From Bog-473 sp963730395 (lineage in GTDB: Bacteria > Actinomycetota > Acidimicrobiia > Acidimicrobiales > RAAP-2), in NCBI GenBank assembly GCA_963730395.1, contig CAVSSK010000020.1, positions 1-64,000 of the forward strand: 64,000 bases of DNA, read 5' to 3'. The notes below the pieces were generated by a model. The model saw nothing but the letters and a program-made list of their open reading frames with translations, was not told the DNA's origin and ran no database searches. This document shows positions 17,788 to 27,705 of this stretch, piece after piece. A program made the position numbers and the translations under genes. Position 1 is the first letter of the stretch; every line of letters starts with the position of its first letter.

Positions 17788-19293
17788 TCAGGACGCCAGT
17801 GGGACGACCGGCTCGGTGACCGGGCCGGTGAACTCCATGAAGGAGTCGTCGATCTCACCCATCTTCAGCGCCCGGTAGTCACGCAGATAGCTCTGGTGGA
17901 CCTTCCAGGGGTGCACCGACCCCTGTTTGGGAAGCAGGTGGGCGGAACGTTGGATGTACCCCGACGTCAGTCCCAGGATGGGGCCCGAGCCGACGGACCC
18001 GTCGTTGTTGCGGGGCACGCACTGGGTCTGCCCTTGCTCGTGCATGTGGTTCAGCAGGCGGCAGACGTAGTCGCACGTGAGATCGCACTTGAGCGTCCAC
18101 GAGGCATTCGTGTACCCGATGGCAATCGCCATGTTCGGGACACCCTCGAGCATCATGCCCTTGTAGGTGAGGCGGCTCGCCGGGTCGACGGCCTCACCGT
18201 CCACGCTCAGCGCGATTCCCCCCAGGAACAGCAGCTGGAGTCCCGTCGCGGTCACGATGATGTCCGCCTCGAGCTCGTCGCCCGAGGTCAACCGGAGCCC
18301 CTTCTCGGTGAAGCGCTCGATGTGGTCCGTGACCACCGATGCCGTGCCATCCCGGATGGACTTGAAGAGGTCGCCGTTCGGGACCGCACAGAAGCGCTGG
18401 TCCCACGGGTTGTAAGAGGGTGTGAAGTGTGTCGCGATGTCGTAGCCATCAGGGAGCTGGCGCTCGAGACCCTTCAACAGCAGGCGCCGGACCTGTCGGG
18501 GGTAGCGGCGGCTGACGTTATAGAAGGCCTGCGTCATCAGGGCGTTGAACCACTTGGCGGCGACGCCGGCCTGCTTGGCCGGCAACAGCTTGCGCAACAG
18601 CGCGACGACCGGACTCTTCTCGGGCAAGGAGGCCACGTAGGTCGGTGAGCGCTGCAGCATGGTCACATGGGCCGCGGCACGGGCCAGCGCCGGCACAAGG
18701 GTCATGGCGGTCGCCCCGCTGCCGATCACGACGATTCGCTTCCCCGTCACGTCGAGGTTCTCGGGCCAGGCCTGTGGGTGCACGATGGTGCCGGCGAAAT
18801 CGTCCATCCCGTCGAAGTCGGGCAGGTACCCGTGGTCGTAGCGGTAATAGCCGCTGCACGAGAAGAGGAACCCGGCCGTGAGGTGCACGGTCTCGTTCGT
18901 GTCGGTCCGCTCCGCGGTGATGTGCCAGAGGGACTCCCGCGTGGACCAGTCGGCTGCAGTGATCCGGCGATTGAAATGGATGTGGGCGTCGACGCCGGAC
19001 GCTGCCGCGGTGTCCTTGATGTACTGGAGGATGGAGTCACCGTCCGCGATGGACTTCTCCCCGTCCCAGGGGCGGAAGGAGTAGCCCAGAGTGTGCATGT
19101 CAGAGTCGGAACGGATGCCCGGGTAGCGGAAAAGGTCCCAGGTGCCGCCGATGGTCTCGCGGGCCTCGAAGATGGCGTAGCTGGCCCACGGGCACTCCGT
19201 CTGGAGGTAGTGGCCGGCCCCGATGCCGGAGAGACCGGCACCGACGACGAGGACGTCGAAGTGCGTGGCCTTGGTTGCCGTGGTGGGTGTCAT
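17788..19293 (-). CDS. flavin-containing (Baeyer-Villiger) monooxygenase, EthA-like
   Basis: 501-residue FAD/NADPH enzyme inserting oxygen next to a ketone or oxidising a heteroatom. FAD motif VLVVGAGLSGIGAGHYL, the EthA-like GGTWDLFRYPGIRSDSDMH, the Baeyer-Villiger fingerprint FAGTIVHPQAWPE and the NADPH motif VVIGSGATAMTLVPAL are in the expected order and spacing. Segments NPWDQRFCAVPNGDLF and ATGLQLLFLGGIALSVDG also match EthA-type proteins. Paired with the SDR downstream it could oxidise a ketone made from an alcohol. The natural substrate is unknown. Confidence 0.88.
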   Translation of the reverse strand: MTPTTATKATHFDVLVVGAGLSGIGAGHYLQTECPWASYAIFEARETIGGTWDLFRYPGIRSDSDMHTLGYSFRPWDGEKSIADGDSILQYIKDTAAASGVDAHIHFNRRITAADWSTRESLWHITAERTDTNETVHLTAGFLFSCSGYYRYDHGYLPDFDGMDDFAGTIVHPQAWPENLDVTGKRIVVIGSGATAMTLVPALARAAAHVTMLQRSPTYVASLPEKSPVVALLRKLLPAKQAGVAAKWFNALMTQAFYNVSRRYPRQVRRLLLKGLERQLPDGYDIATHFTPSYNPWDQRFCAVPNGDLFKSIRDGTASVVTDHIERFTEKGLRLTSGDELEADIIVTATGLQLLFLGGIALSVDGEAVDPASRLTYKGMMLEGVPNMAIAIGYTNASWTLKCDLTCDYVCRLLNHMHEQGQTQCVPRNNDGSVGSGPILGLTSGYIQRSAHLLPKQGSVHPWKVHQSYLRDYRALKMGEIDDSFMEFTGPVTEPVVPLAS

Positions 19294-19461
19294 CAGGCCG
19301 CAGCTCCGATCAGCTTGTCGTTCAGGGCGCCGTGCTCCCCCAACGGCTCGTTCCTCCAGGATCTCACCAATTCGGCCGGGTGCCCCGCTGCGGCCGGTTC
19401 GGAGCCACGGGTCCCGTCGGCCGAGGTCAGGGTCGAATCGGGAGCCGCCGATTCATTACTC

Positions 19462-19477
19462 TGACGTTAACGTTAAA
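19462..19477. promoter_or_regulatory. probable MerR-family operator
   Basis: A perfect 10-base palindrome ACGTTAACGT at 19464-19473 inside TGACGTTAACGTTAAA. It sits only about ten bases before the ATG of the MFS gene, whose operon carries a MerR regulator. MerR proteins of the LiuR-like kind recognise sites with the same core. Either it overlaps the promoter of a near-leaderless transcript or it controls translation-proximal transcription. Confidence 0.5.
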
Positions 19478-19486
19478 CTTCTGGCG

Positions 19487-21287
19487 ATGAGGACCACGAC
19501 CCTGTCCAACGGGAACGGTGCGGCTCCGGCGGTGCTGCAACCGGACACCTCGGGCTACCGGTGGGTGGCCCTGGTGACGGTGACCCTGGGCACGCTGATG
19601 GTCTTCATCAACCAGTCGATCGTGCTCATCTCACTGCCCGACATCTTCCGGGGGATCGACCTCAACCCGCTCACGCCCGGCAACACCGGCTACATGCTGT
19701 GGATGCTGATGGGCTTCATGGTGGTGCTGGCCGTGCTCGTCGTCTCCCTGGGCCGGGTCGGCGACATGTTCGGCCGGGTGAAGATCTTCAACCTCGGCTT
19801 TGCCGTGTTCACCGTCTTCTCGGTCCTTCTGGCCGTCACCTGGCTCAGTGGGACCGAAGGGGCGATCTGGCTGATCGTCATGCGGGTGGGCCAGGGGGTC
19901 GGCGGGGCCATGCTCTTCGCCAACTCCTCGGCCATCATCACCGACGCCTTCCCGGCTCACCAACGCGGTCTGGGCCTCGGCATCAACAACGTCGCCGCCA
20001 TCGCGGGCTCGTTCATCGGGCTCGTCCTCGGCGGGCTGCTGGCCCCGGTGGAGTGGCACCTGGTCTTCTTGATCTCGGTGCCCTTCGGCGTCCTCGGGCA
20101 CGGCCTTCGCGTACGTGAAGCTCGAGGACCTCGGGATACGGACCCCGGCCAAGATCGACTGGCTGGGCAACAGCACCTTCGCCGTCGGCCTGATCCTCAT
20201 CTTGGTGGGGATCACCTACGGGCTCCTGCCCTACGGCGGGCACACCATGGGCTGGACGAGCCCCATCGTGATGGCCGAGATCTTCGGGGGCATCGCGATC
20301 CTGGTGGTCTTCGGGATCATCGAGACGAGGGTGCCGCAGCCGATGTTCCACCTGTCGCTGTTCCGGATCCGTGCCTTCACCGCAGGCAACGTGGCCAGCT
20401 TCCTGGCCTCGCTGAGCCGGGGCGGGCTCATGTTCATGCTGATCATCTGGCTGCAGGGGATCTGGCTCCCGCTGCACGGCTACAGCTTCGCCCAGACACC
20501 CCTGTGGGCCGGCATCTACATGATCCCGTTGACGGTGGGTTTCCTGGCCGCCGGCCCGGTCAGCGGCGTGCTGGCCGACCGCTACGGCGCGAGGCCCTTT
20601 GCCACGGGTGGCCTGGTGCTGGTGGCGCTGACCTTCGTCGCGTTGGTCATGCTCCCGGTGAACTTCTCCTACGGCGGTTTCGCCGCGCTCATCTTCTTGA
20701 ACTCCGTTGGCATGGGGATGTTCATCGCTCCGAACCAGACCGGCATCATGAACAGCCTCCCGGCCAACCAGCGGGGTGCAGGCGCCGGCATGGCGGGGAC
20801 CTTCAACTCCTCCGCTCAGGTGCTGTCCATCGGCATCTTCTTCACACTCATGATCCTGGGGCTGGCCTCGACGCTGCCGGTTGCGCTGTACCACGGTCTC
20901 ACTGCCCAAGGCGTGAGCCCGGCCGTGGCGACGAGGGTCTCACACCTGCCGCCGGTCGGCAGCCTCTTCGCGGCCTTCCTCGGGTACAACCCGATGCAGG
21001 TGCTCCTCGGCCACGCCGAGCTGGCGCACCTGCCGCCGGCCACGGCCGCCTACCTGACCAGCCGCCAGTTCTTCCCGCACCTCATCTCGTCGGCCTTCTC
21101 GAAGGGGCTGACGGAGGCCTTCTCGTTCGCCGCCGCCGTCTGCCTGCTCGGGGCCGTCGCCTCGCTCCTGCGGGGGGGCAAGTACCACCACGTGGAGGAG
21201 TTCGTCGGGGTGAGGGCGGACGGTGGCGACGACTGGGTGCCGGCCCAGGTGGCGGTGGCCGAGACCGAGCCGTTGCTGGTGGACTGA
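19487..21287 (+). CDS. MFS transporter (DHA2/EmrB-type), one frameshift
   Basis: Proton-driven drug or metabolite exporter with about 14 transmembrane segments. The N-half shows VTVTLGTLMVFINQSIVLIS, LGRVGDMFGRVKIFNLGF and IVMRVGQGVGGAML. The frame then breaks near 20098: one extra G in the run CTCGGGCACG would explain it, and the protein continues as TAFAYVKLEDLGIRTPAKID, LLPYGGHTMGW and so on to the TGA at 21285. Both halves are well conserved, so a sequence error is as likely as a mutation. The gene runs one base before merR, and a MerR-like site precedes it. Confidence 0.84.
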
Positions 21288-21288
21288 G

Positions 21289-21786
21289 ATGGCCGTGTCC
21301 ACCCCACGCAAGGAAGCCGCACCGCCCACGAGCGAAGAGTCCGTCGAGGCGGGCATCCGCATCAGCGACGCGGCGACCCGGGTGGGTGTGTCCGCCCGGA
21401 CGCTGCGCTACTACGAGGAGCTCGGCCTGCTCACCCCGTCGCTGTACACCGCGGGCGGCGAGCGCCGCTACACCCTCGACGACCTGGCCCACCTCCAGCG
21501 CATCCTCGAGCTGCGCGAGGTCCTCGGCATGAACCTCGACGAGATCCGTGAGTTCTTGTCCCTCGAGACGAGGCTCGACGAGCTGCGAGCCAGCTACCGC
21601 GCCACGAAGGGCGCGACGACGAAGAAGGCGCGGACGGAACAGAAGGCGACGCTCCAGGAGGCACTGGTCCTCAACGAGTCCCTCGCCGAGCAGATCAGCG
21701 TCAAGCTGGCTCGAATGGACGGGTTCCGGGCCAAGCTCGTCAGCGACGCCGAGCGGTGCCGCGAGCTGCTGTCCGAGCTCGAGTGA
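21289..21786 (+). CDS. MerR family transcriptional regulator
   Basis: 165 residues from ATG 21289, one base after the MFS stop codon. Winged helix: IRISDAATRVGVSARTLRYY, EELGLLTPSLYTAGGERRYT, then LQRILELREVLGMNLDEIRE. A long dimerisation helix and a basic linker (TKKARTEQK) follow, with no metal-binding cysteines, which suggests an organic ligand. The operon with the exporter and the palindrome upstream of it imply control of that exporter. Confidence 0.86.
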   Translation: MAVSTPRKEAAPPTSEESVEAGIRISDAATRVGVSARTLRYYEELGLLTPSLYTAGGERRYTLDDLAHLQRILELREVLGMNLDEIREFLSLETRLDELRASYRATKGATTKKARTEQKATLQEALVLNESLAEQISVKLARMDGFRAKLVSDAERCRELLSELE

Positions 21787-21817
21787 CGGCCACGCCATTC
21801 GCTAGATTCGCCCGCTG

Positions 21818-22204
21818 GTGGCTCTCGACGGCAGTGCAGAGACGAACGACGCCGTCGTACGCAACTTCATGGCGGCCTGGGAGCGCCGGGACACGGTGTT
21901 CATCCTCGACTGTTTCACCGAGGATGCCGTGTACCACAGCGTTCCGCTGACCCCGATCGTGGGGAAAGCCGCCATCGAGGAATGGGTGAGGGGATTCGAG
22001 GCTGTGCCGGCGGGGCGAATCGAGGTCCGCAACCAGGTGGCGTCGGGATCCGTGGTGATGAACGAGCGAATCGACTACATCACGCTCAACGGGAAGCCGG
22101 TGACACTGCCCATCTGCGGCGTCTTCGAAATGGACGGAGGTCGGATACGTGCATGGCGGGAGTACTTCGATCTCGCTCCGGCCAAGGCGGCATACCAGAG
22201 CTGA
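21818..22204 (+). CDS. limonene-1,2-epoxide hydrolase / SnoaL-like protein
   Basis: 128-residue NTF2-like alpha+beta barrel. NDAVVRNFMAAWERRDTVFI, ILDCFTEDAVYHSVPLTPIV, VVMNERIDYI and CGVFEMDGGRIRAWREYFD follow the limonene-epoxide hydrolase subgroup; Arg and Asp residues needed for water activation lie in NERIDY and RAWREYFD. GTG start at 21818. It could act on terpene or steroid epoxides; it sits alone between merR and a TfoX-like gene. Confidence 0.82.
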   Translation: MALDGSAETNDAVVRNFMAAWERRDTVFILDCFTEDAVYHSVPLTPIVGKAAIEEWVRGFEAVPAGRIEVRNQVASGSVVMNERIDYITLNGKPVTLPICGVFEMDGGRIRAWREYFDLAPAKAAYQS

Positions 22205-22260
22205 CACGCCGTGCCACGCCACGCGGGCCGGGGCGCGACGCAGTGTCTACGCTTGGCGCC

Positions 22261-22596
22261 GTGGCCTACGACGAGGAATTGGCCGACCGGATCCGGGCGC
22301 TCATCGCCAAGGAGCGCGCGCTGAGCGAGAGGAAGATGTTCGGTGGCCTGGCCTTCCTCATCGGCGGCAACATGGCCATTGCCGCCAGCGGTCAGGGCGG
22401 CATCCTGGTCCGCGTCGACCCGTCGCAGTGCGACCAGCTGGTCGCCACCACCAAGGCGACGGTCGCCGAGATCCGCGGCCGGCTGATGCCGGGCTGGTTG
22501 CGGGTGAGCTCCGCAGACGTGCGGACCAAAGCGCAACTGGCGAAATGGGTCGCACTGGCCACCACCTTCGCCCGCTCGCTACCGGCCAAGCGATAG
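22261..22596 (+). CDS. TfoX/Sxy N-terminal domain protein
   Basis: About 111 residues. AYDEELADRIRALIAKE, ERKMFGGLAFLIGGNMAIAA and LVRVDPSQCDQLVA match the stand-alone TfoX N-terminal domain; PGWLRVSSADVRTKAQLAKW ends it. Despite the name, single-domain actinobacterial members have no proven role in competence. GTG start at 22261 is chosen because homologues start at this position. Confidence 0.8.
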   Translation: MAYDEELADRIRALIAKERALSERKMFGGLAFLIGGNMAIAASGQGGILVRVDPSQCDQLVATTKATVAEIRGRLMPGWLRVSSADVRTKAQLAKWVALATTFARSLPAKR

Positions 22597-22612
22597 CCGG
22601 CCGCGCCACAGG

Positions 22613-24953
22613 GTGAGTGAGAGCACAGGCATGACCCGAGCGGCAGAGACGTCGGCGCCGTCTCCGAGCGGCCAAGGGGCGGGCGTCGTCGGGTGGCTCA
22701 GGTCCAAGGACCCCGATTTCCTCGTGGTGAAGCGATCCGTGAGGGCGGCGATCGTCATGCCGTCGGTCTTCGCGATCACGCACGTCGCCTTCTCCGACCC
22801 CCAGGTGAGCCTCTTCGCCGCGTTCGGGTCGTTCGCGCTCCTGCTCCTGGTCGAGTTCACGGGGCGCGCCCGGGCCCGGCTCGTCTCCTATGGAGGCCTC
22901 TACCTGGTCGGGTCCTGCTTCACCGTGCTCGGGACCGCGGTCTCGACGCACAAGGTCGCCGCGGTGGTGACCATGGCCCTGGTCGGTTTCGGCGTGCTCT
23001 TCGCCGGCATCGCCGCTCCACCGGCCGCAACGGCGTCGACCGCCGCCCTCCTCACCTTCGTGCTCCCGGTTCGCGGTGGCGGCACCGCCCTCGGAGATTG
23101 GCCCACGTCTGGTGGGATGGACGGTGGCGGCCGCGTGCTGCATCACGGCCTGCCTCCTCGTCTGGCCGGCGCCCTGGCACGACAACCTCCGGCGCCGCCT
23201 GTCAGCCGCGGTCTCCGCCGTGGCCAGGCTGGCCGACGCCCGCGCACAGGGCAGGCCGGACCCCGTGGCGCGGGCCGACGTCGCGACGCAGTTGGCGCTG
23301 TTGCGTCAGCAGTTCTCGGGCACCCCGTACCCACCGACCGGTGCCGCGGCGGGTGCTGTCGCGCTGTCCAAGCTGGTGGGGCGGGTCGAATGGGTGGCAG
23401 GCAATACGGCCATGGTCGGCGACGAGCACTGGTCGAACGATCGGGCCACCGCCCAGGCGATCACCGAGAAGGTGGCCGAGACCCTCCACCAGGCGGCGTC
23501 CTTGATCTGCGACGGCGACGGCCACCCCGTCGACGATCCCACCAAGATCAGCGCCGTGCAGGACGCGACCCGCGCCCTCGACGAACTGATCGCTGCCGAG
23601 CTGGCGGCAGACGTCTCCACCCTGGCTGAGGCCGCGTCCGACCCCGCGGACGACCGCCCCGACGCCGAGCCGGCAACGCAAGAGGACGGGAGCATCGCGG
23701 CGGCGCTGGACCCGGGGTTCCACGCCCGCGCGCTGGGGATCGCCACGGAGATGGTGGCGGATGCGGCGCTCGAGGCGGCCGGTGCGCCTGCAGTGGTCGA
23801 CCGGCGCCTCGGGATGGGTGACGAGTCCACACCGAGCCTGTTCGCGCTCCGGCTCCTGTCCCATCTCTCCTTCCGCTCGGTGTGGTTCCGCAACGCGTTG
23901 CGGGGCGGAGTCGGTCTGGCGCTCGCCGTTGCGGTGATCGAGATCACGAACGTCCAGCACGGTTTCTGGGTCGTGCTGGGCACCCTTTCGGTGTTGCGCT
24001 CCAATGCGCTGGGCACGGGCGCGACCGCACTGCGCGCCGTCGGGGGGACGGCACTCGGCTTCATCGTCGGCTCTGTCATCACCATCGGCGTCGCCGACCA
24101 CCCGGCCCTGCTCTGGGCGCTCCTCCCGCTGGCGGTACTGGTGTCCGGTGTGGCCCCTTCCATGATCTCCTTCGTAGCCGGGCAGGCGGCCTTCACCTTG
24201 GTGGTGATCATCCTCTTCAACATCATCGAGCCGGTCGGCTGGAGGGTCGGACTGACCAGGATCGAGGACGTGGCGATCGGCTGCGGCGTGAGCATCGTCG
24301 TTGGCCTCCTGTTCTGGCCGAGGGGCGCCACTGCAGCGCTCGGGCGGGCGCTGTCCCAGGCCTTCGTCGCGAGCTCGGGCTACCTGGCCGACGCCGTGGA
24401 CCGATTGACCATGACCTCGCGTTTCGTGGACACCGGACTGGGCCAAGAGGCGTCGCATCGCGCCTACCTGCTGCTCGACGACGCCTTCCGCCAGTTCTTT
24501 GCCGAGCGCGGCGCCAAGGTGATCTCCGTCGAGGCGATCTCCCGCCTCTTCACGGGTTCGAACCGCCTCCGGCTGGCGGCCTACACCCTGGCCACGCTCC
24601 CCGTTCGTCCTCCCCAAGCGGGGAAACCGGAGCTCGAGTCCGTCGCCGTCGCCGAGGCCGTCCTGCGGGACTCGTACGCGTCCAGCCACCGGTGGTACCA
24701 GGAGTTCGCGGACATGCTCGACGATCGGCGCGGCTCACTCGACCTGCCCCTCCCGCACGGCGACGTCCTCCACCACGTGCTCCGGAGCGCGTTCGACGAC
24801 GTCCGGGCCCAGCATCGTGTCGACCGGGTGCAGACGACCCTCCAGATGCTGTGGGCGGACGAGCTCCTCGAGAACCAGAGCCAGCTGCAGGCCGACCTGC
24901 TCGCCTCGGCCGACCTCTTCGTGCGGCGCAAGCGGAAAGAGATGCTGATCTAA
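22613..24953 (+). CDS. FUSC family membrane protein, one frameshift
   Basis: Large inner-membrane protein related to fusaric-acid/aromatic acid efflux components. Two blocks of transmembrane helices (FAAFGSFALLLLVEFTG, VTMALVGFGVLFAGIAAPP; later FWVVLGTLSVLRSNAL, VGGTALGFIVGSVITIGVA) are separated by cytoplasmic domains, the FUSC layout. The frame breaks near 23070: TFVLPV is followed by AVAAPPSEIGPRLVGW in another frame, explained by one extra base in CCGGTTCGCG. The remaining frame runs to the TAA at 24951. No periplasmic adaptor gene is nearby, so its export partner is unknown. Confidence 0.83.
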
Positions 24954-25092
24954 GGCGCCCGGACTTGCCGAGCCCGGCGCGTCCCGATGCATCTCGTTGG
25001 ATCCTCGCTACGATGCGGGCGATCGCGGACGTGGGAGAGGGCGGTGCCGATGCGGGTCGGGGGTTGCGGCGGCAGGGCCGGGTCGGGCGGGG

Positions 25093-26974
25093 GTGCTCAC
25101 CCGCCCCACGGGCGTGATCCCGGGCGGCGCACGACGGGGGACCGTCGTCGTGGCCGCAGCGGCAACGCTGTGGGGGTTCGTTCTCCCGTGCGCCGCCGCG
25201 CTCGGCAGCACGGCACCGCTGCCCGACGACGACGACGGTCGGCAGCACCACCAGCACAGCCGGCACGACCACGACGACACTGACAACCCCGATCATTCCC
25301 GGGGTGCCGGTCACCACGACGACGCTGCCCCAGCACGTCGTGAACCAACCGAACCTGAACGCACTCTCACCGCACATCGACGCGTTGAGTGGGAGCGGCG
25401 TCCAGTACCAGTACAGCTCGGGCCCTTCGTCACTGCGAGCTGCTCCCGGCGTACCCAGCTTCCTGACGTCGCCGGGCGGGCCCTACCTCTACGACGCCAA
25501 CAACCGTGTCGTGCTCCTGCACGGCGTCAACGTCGTGTACAAGCACCCGCCCTACATCGCCTATCCGGACCCGGGTATGCCGTGGGACTTCAGCGCGACG
25601 GACGCGGCGAGGATGCAGAGCCTCGGTTTCAACGTCGTCCGGCTGGGGATCGAGTGGCAGGCTCTCGAGCCGGGCTCCGGCGGACCGAACCAGCCCAAGA
25701 TCTGCACGCCGGGCGTCCCGGGGGACCCCCACGAGTTCAACCGCGCCCTGGCGGAGAGCTACCTGCAGCACGTGGCGGCAACGGTGAGGCTTCTCAGCCG
25801 CTACGGGATCTACACGCTCCTCGACATGCACCAGGACGTCTACAACGCGAGCTTCCGCGGCGAGGGCGCGCCCGACTGGGCGGTGTGCACCGACGACGTG
25901 CCCATCGTGCCCACCGGCGGTCGCTGGTCGAACAACTACTCGAATCCGCAGCTCGACACGGCAGTCCACCACTTCTGGACCAACGACGTGGTGGGCGACC
26001 TCCAGGGGCAGTACGACCTCGTCTGGGCGACGGTGGCGCGCTATTTCCGGGACGACCCCTGGGTGGTCGGCTACGACCCCTACAACGAGCCCTTCTCGAC
26101 CGAGACCCAGACTGCGGCGCAGTCCACCTTCACCGGCAACCTGGAGTGCTTCTACACGGGGTCCGCCCACACGGGCTTCCTGGCCAACGGGGCCTCACCT
26201 CTCGTCTGCCCGTCGGACGTGCCGGGCGAGGGCGTGATCCCGTCCATCGAGGCCGTGGACCATCGTCACCTCATCTTCGTGGAGCCGGACATCTACTGGG
26301 TGACGGGCGGCAACATCCCCTCCCAGCTCGGACCCATGCCGTTCCAGCGCGTGGTCTTCAACTTCCACGTCTACTGCGGCGACCGCAGCCCGATCACCGG
26401 CAATCCCAGCGACCTGTTGCGCTGCCTGCAGTCCGAGGAGACCGCAGCGGCCGAGCAGGACATCACCCGCCTCTCCATGAGCTCGCAGTACCAGTCGAGC
26501 GGCCCGGCCATCTTCATGAGTGAATTCGGAGCGACCACCAGCACGGCGCTGGCCGGGTTCGACACCGAGTGGGCCGGGCTGAACCAGGTGGGCTGGGCCT
26601 ATTGGGCCTGGAAGTACTACGACGACCCCACCGGCTCCTCGGCCGAGGGGCTCGTCCTGCCCGACGGGAACTACTCGCCCATCGTGAGCGTCCTGTCGCG
26701 GACGTACCCGCAGGAGGTAGCCGGCATCGCCAACTCGGTCCTGTTCAATCCGTTCACCGGGGCGTTCAACATGACCTACGCACCGAGCCTCTCCGCCCGC
26801 GGGCCGACCGTCGTCGTCGTCGCAGCATCACAGCACTACCCAACGGGCTGGTGTGCGGCGGTCAAGGGCGGGCGGATCACCTCGAGCCCCGGCGCGACGC
26901 ACCTCACCGTTCAGACCACGGGGCGCCCGTTGCAGGTCTACATCTCGGTCACTGCGGGATCCTGCCCGTCCTGA
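25093..26974 (+). CDS. secreted glycoside hydrolase family 5, paralogue (frameshift in linker)
   Basis: Second GH5 with the same architecture as the one at 9.1 kb: VVLLHGVNVVYKHPPY, FNVVRLGIEWQALEPG, YTLLDMHQDVYNA, acid/base GYDPYNEPF and nucleophile FMSEFGA. A signal peptide (VVVAAAATLWGFVLPCAAALG) lies in an upstream frame and leads into a Thr-rich linker that continues in the main frame. One extra C at about 25230 (CTGCCCGACG) joins them as PLP followed by four Thr. The main frame is open from about 25202 to 26974. GTG codons at 25093 and 25114 are possible starts. Confidence 0.84.
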
Positions 26975-27017
26975 CCGGTCCGCCGCCCGGGTCGGATCGG
27001 CTGCCTCACGACGCGGC

Positions 27018-27440
27018 TCAGGCTGGTGTGCGCTGACGCTCCATGCACTGCACGTCGAAGTAGATCGGCAGCAGGTACTTGACGTAGAAGGCGTGGATCG
27101 TCAGCTCGGGATAGACGAGGTCCTCGTAACGACGGATCGTGACCCGGTCGTCCTTCTCCGCGTAGCGCTCGCACGCATCGAGCAGCTCGTCGACCTCCTG
27201 GCGGCTGTCCTGGAGGAGTCCGAGGTGGTCGTAACCGGGCGAGGCCATCGGCTTGTCGCTCTCCGCGAGGAGGATGAACTGATCCGGGTCTGGCAGCAAG
27301 AGGTGGCAGGACTGTCCGACGACCTGTGTGTCCAGCCCCTTCCAGCCGAAGATGGACGAGTAGAACGCGTCGATCTCGTCGCGGTACGACTCGGTGAGGG
27401 TACCGATCGGAAACGTCAGCTCCATGTGGTTGAACCGCAT
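27018..27440 (-). CDS. VOC (glyoxalase/bleomycin resistance) superfamily protein
   Basis: 140 residues from ATG 27440, preceded by GGAGG. MRFNHMELTFPIGTLTESY, RDEIDAFYSSIFGW and HLLLPDPDQFILLAE give the beta-alpha-beta-beta pattern of a vicinal-oxygen-chelate domain, followed by GYDHLGLL. His in FNHME, His in GYDHLG and Glu residues could form the metal site. Substrate cannot be inferred. It is isolated between the GH5 and the phosphoesterase genes. Confidence 0.72.
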   Translation of the reverse strand: MRFNHMELTFPIGTLTESYRDEIDAFYSSIFGWKGLDTQVVGQSCHLLLPDPDQFILLAESDKPMASPGYDHLGLLQDSRQEVDELLDACERYAEKDDRVTIRRYEDLVYPELTIHAFYVKYLLPIYFDVQCMERQRTPA

Positions 27441-27705
27441 TGCCTCCTCCGTTCCTCGGCGACAACTCCATAGTGTGGCGCGAAACGGCGTGCGACGTCC
27501 TGCGGCCGCCGGTCCGGCACTTCCGGCGAGGCGGGGTCGGTGTGGCGGGAGGAGACGCCGGGGTGATGGGCCTCGTTTGACCACGTGTGACGGTGGCCAC
27601 CATCGGGTCCTTGAGCTCGACGCCGGACCCGGTGAGGATCGGAACAAGTGTCTGCCCGCGACGACTCAAGCGGAGTTGCAGGAGACCCGAAGGCGATGGC
27701 TGTCG

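Noticed and set aside
23202..24689. 495-codon minus-strand open frame opposite the FUSC gene
   Set aside because: Gly/Arg/His-rich translation without recognisable domains; shadow of the plus-strand gene.
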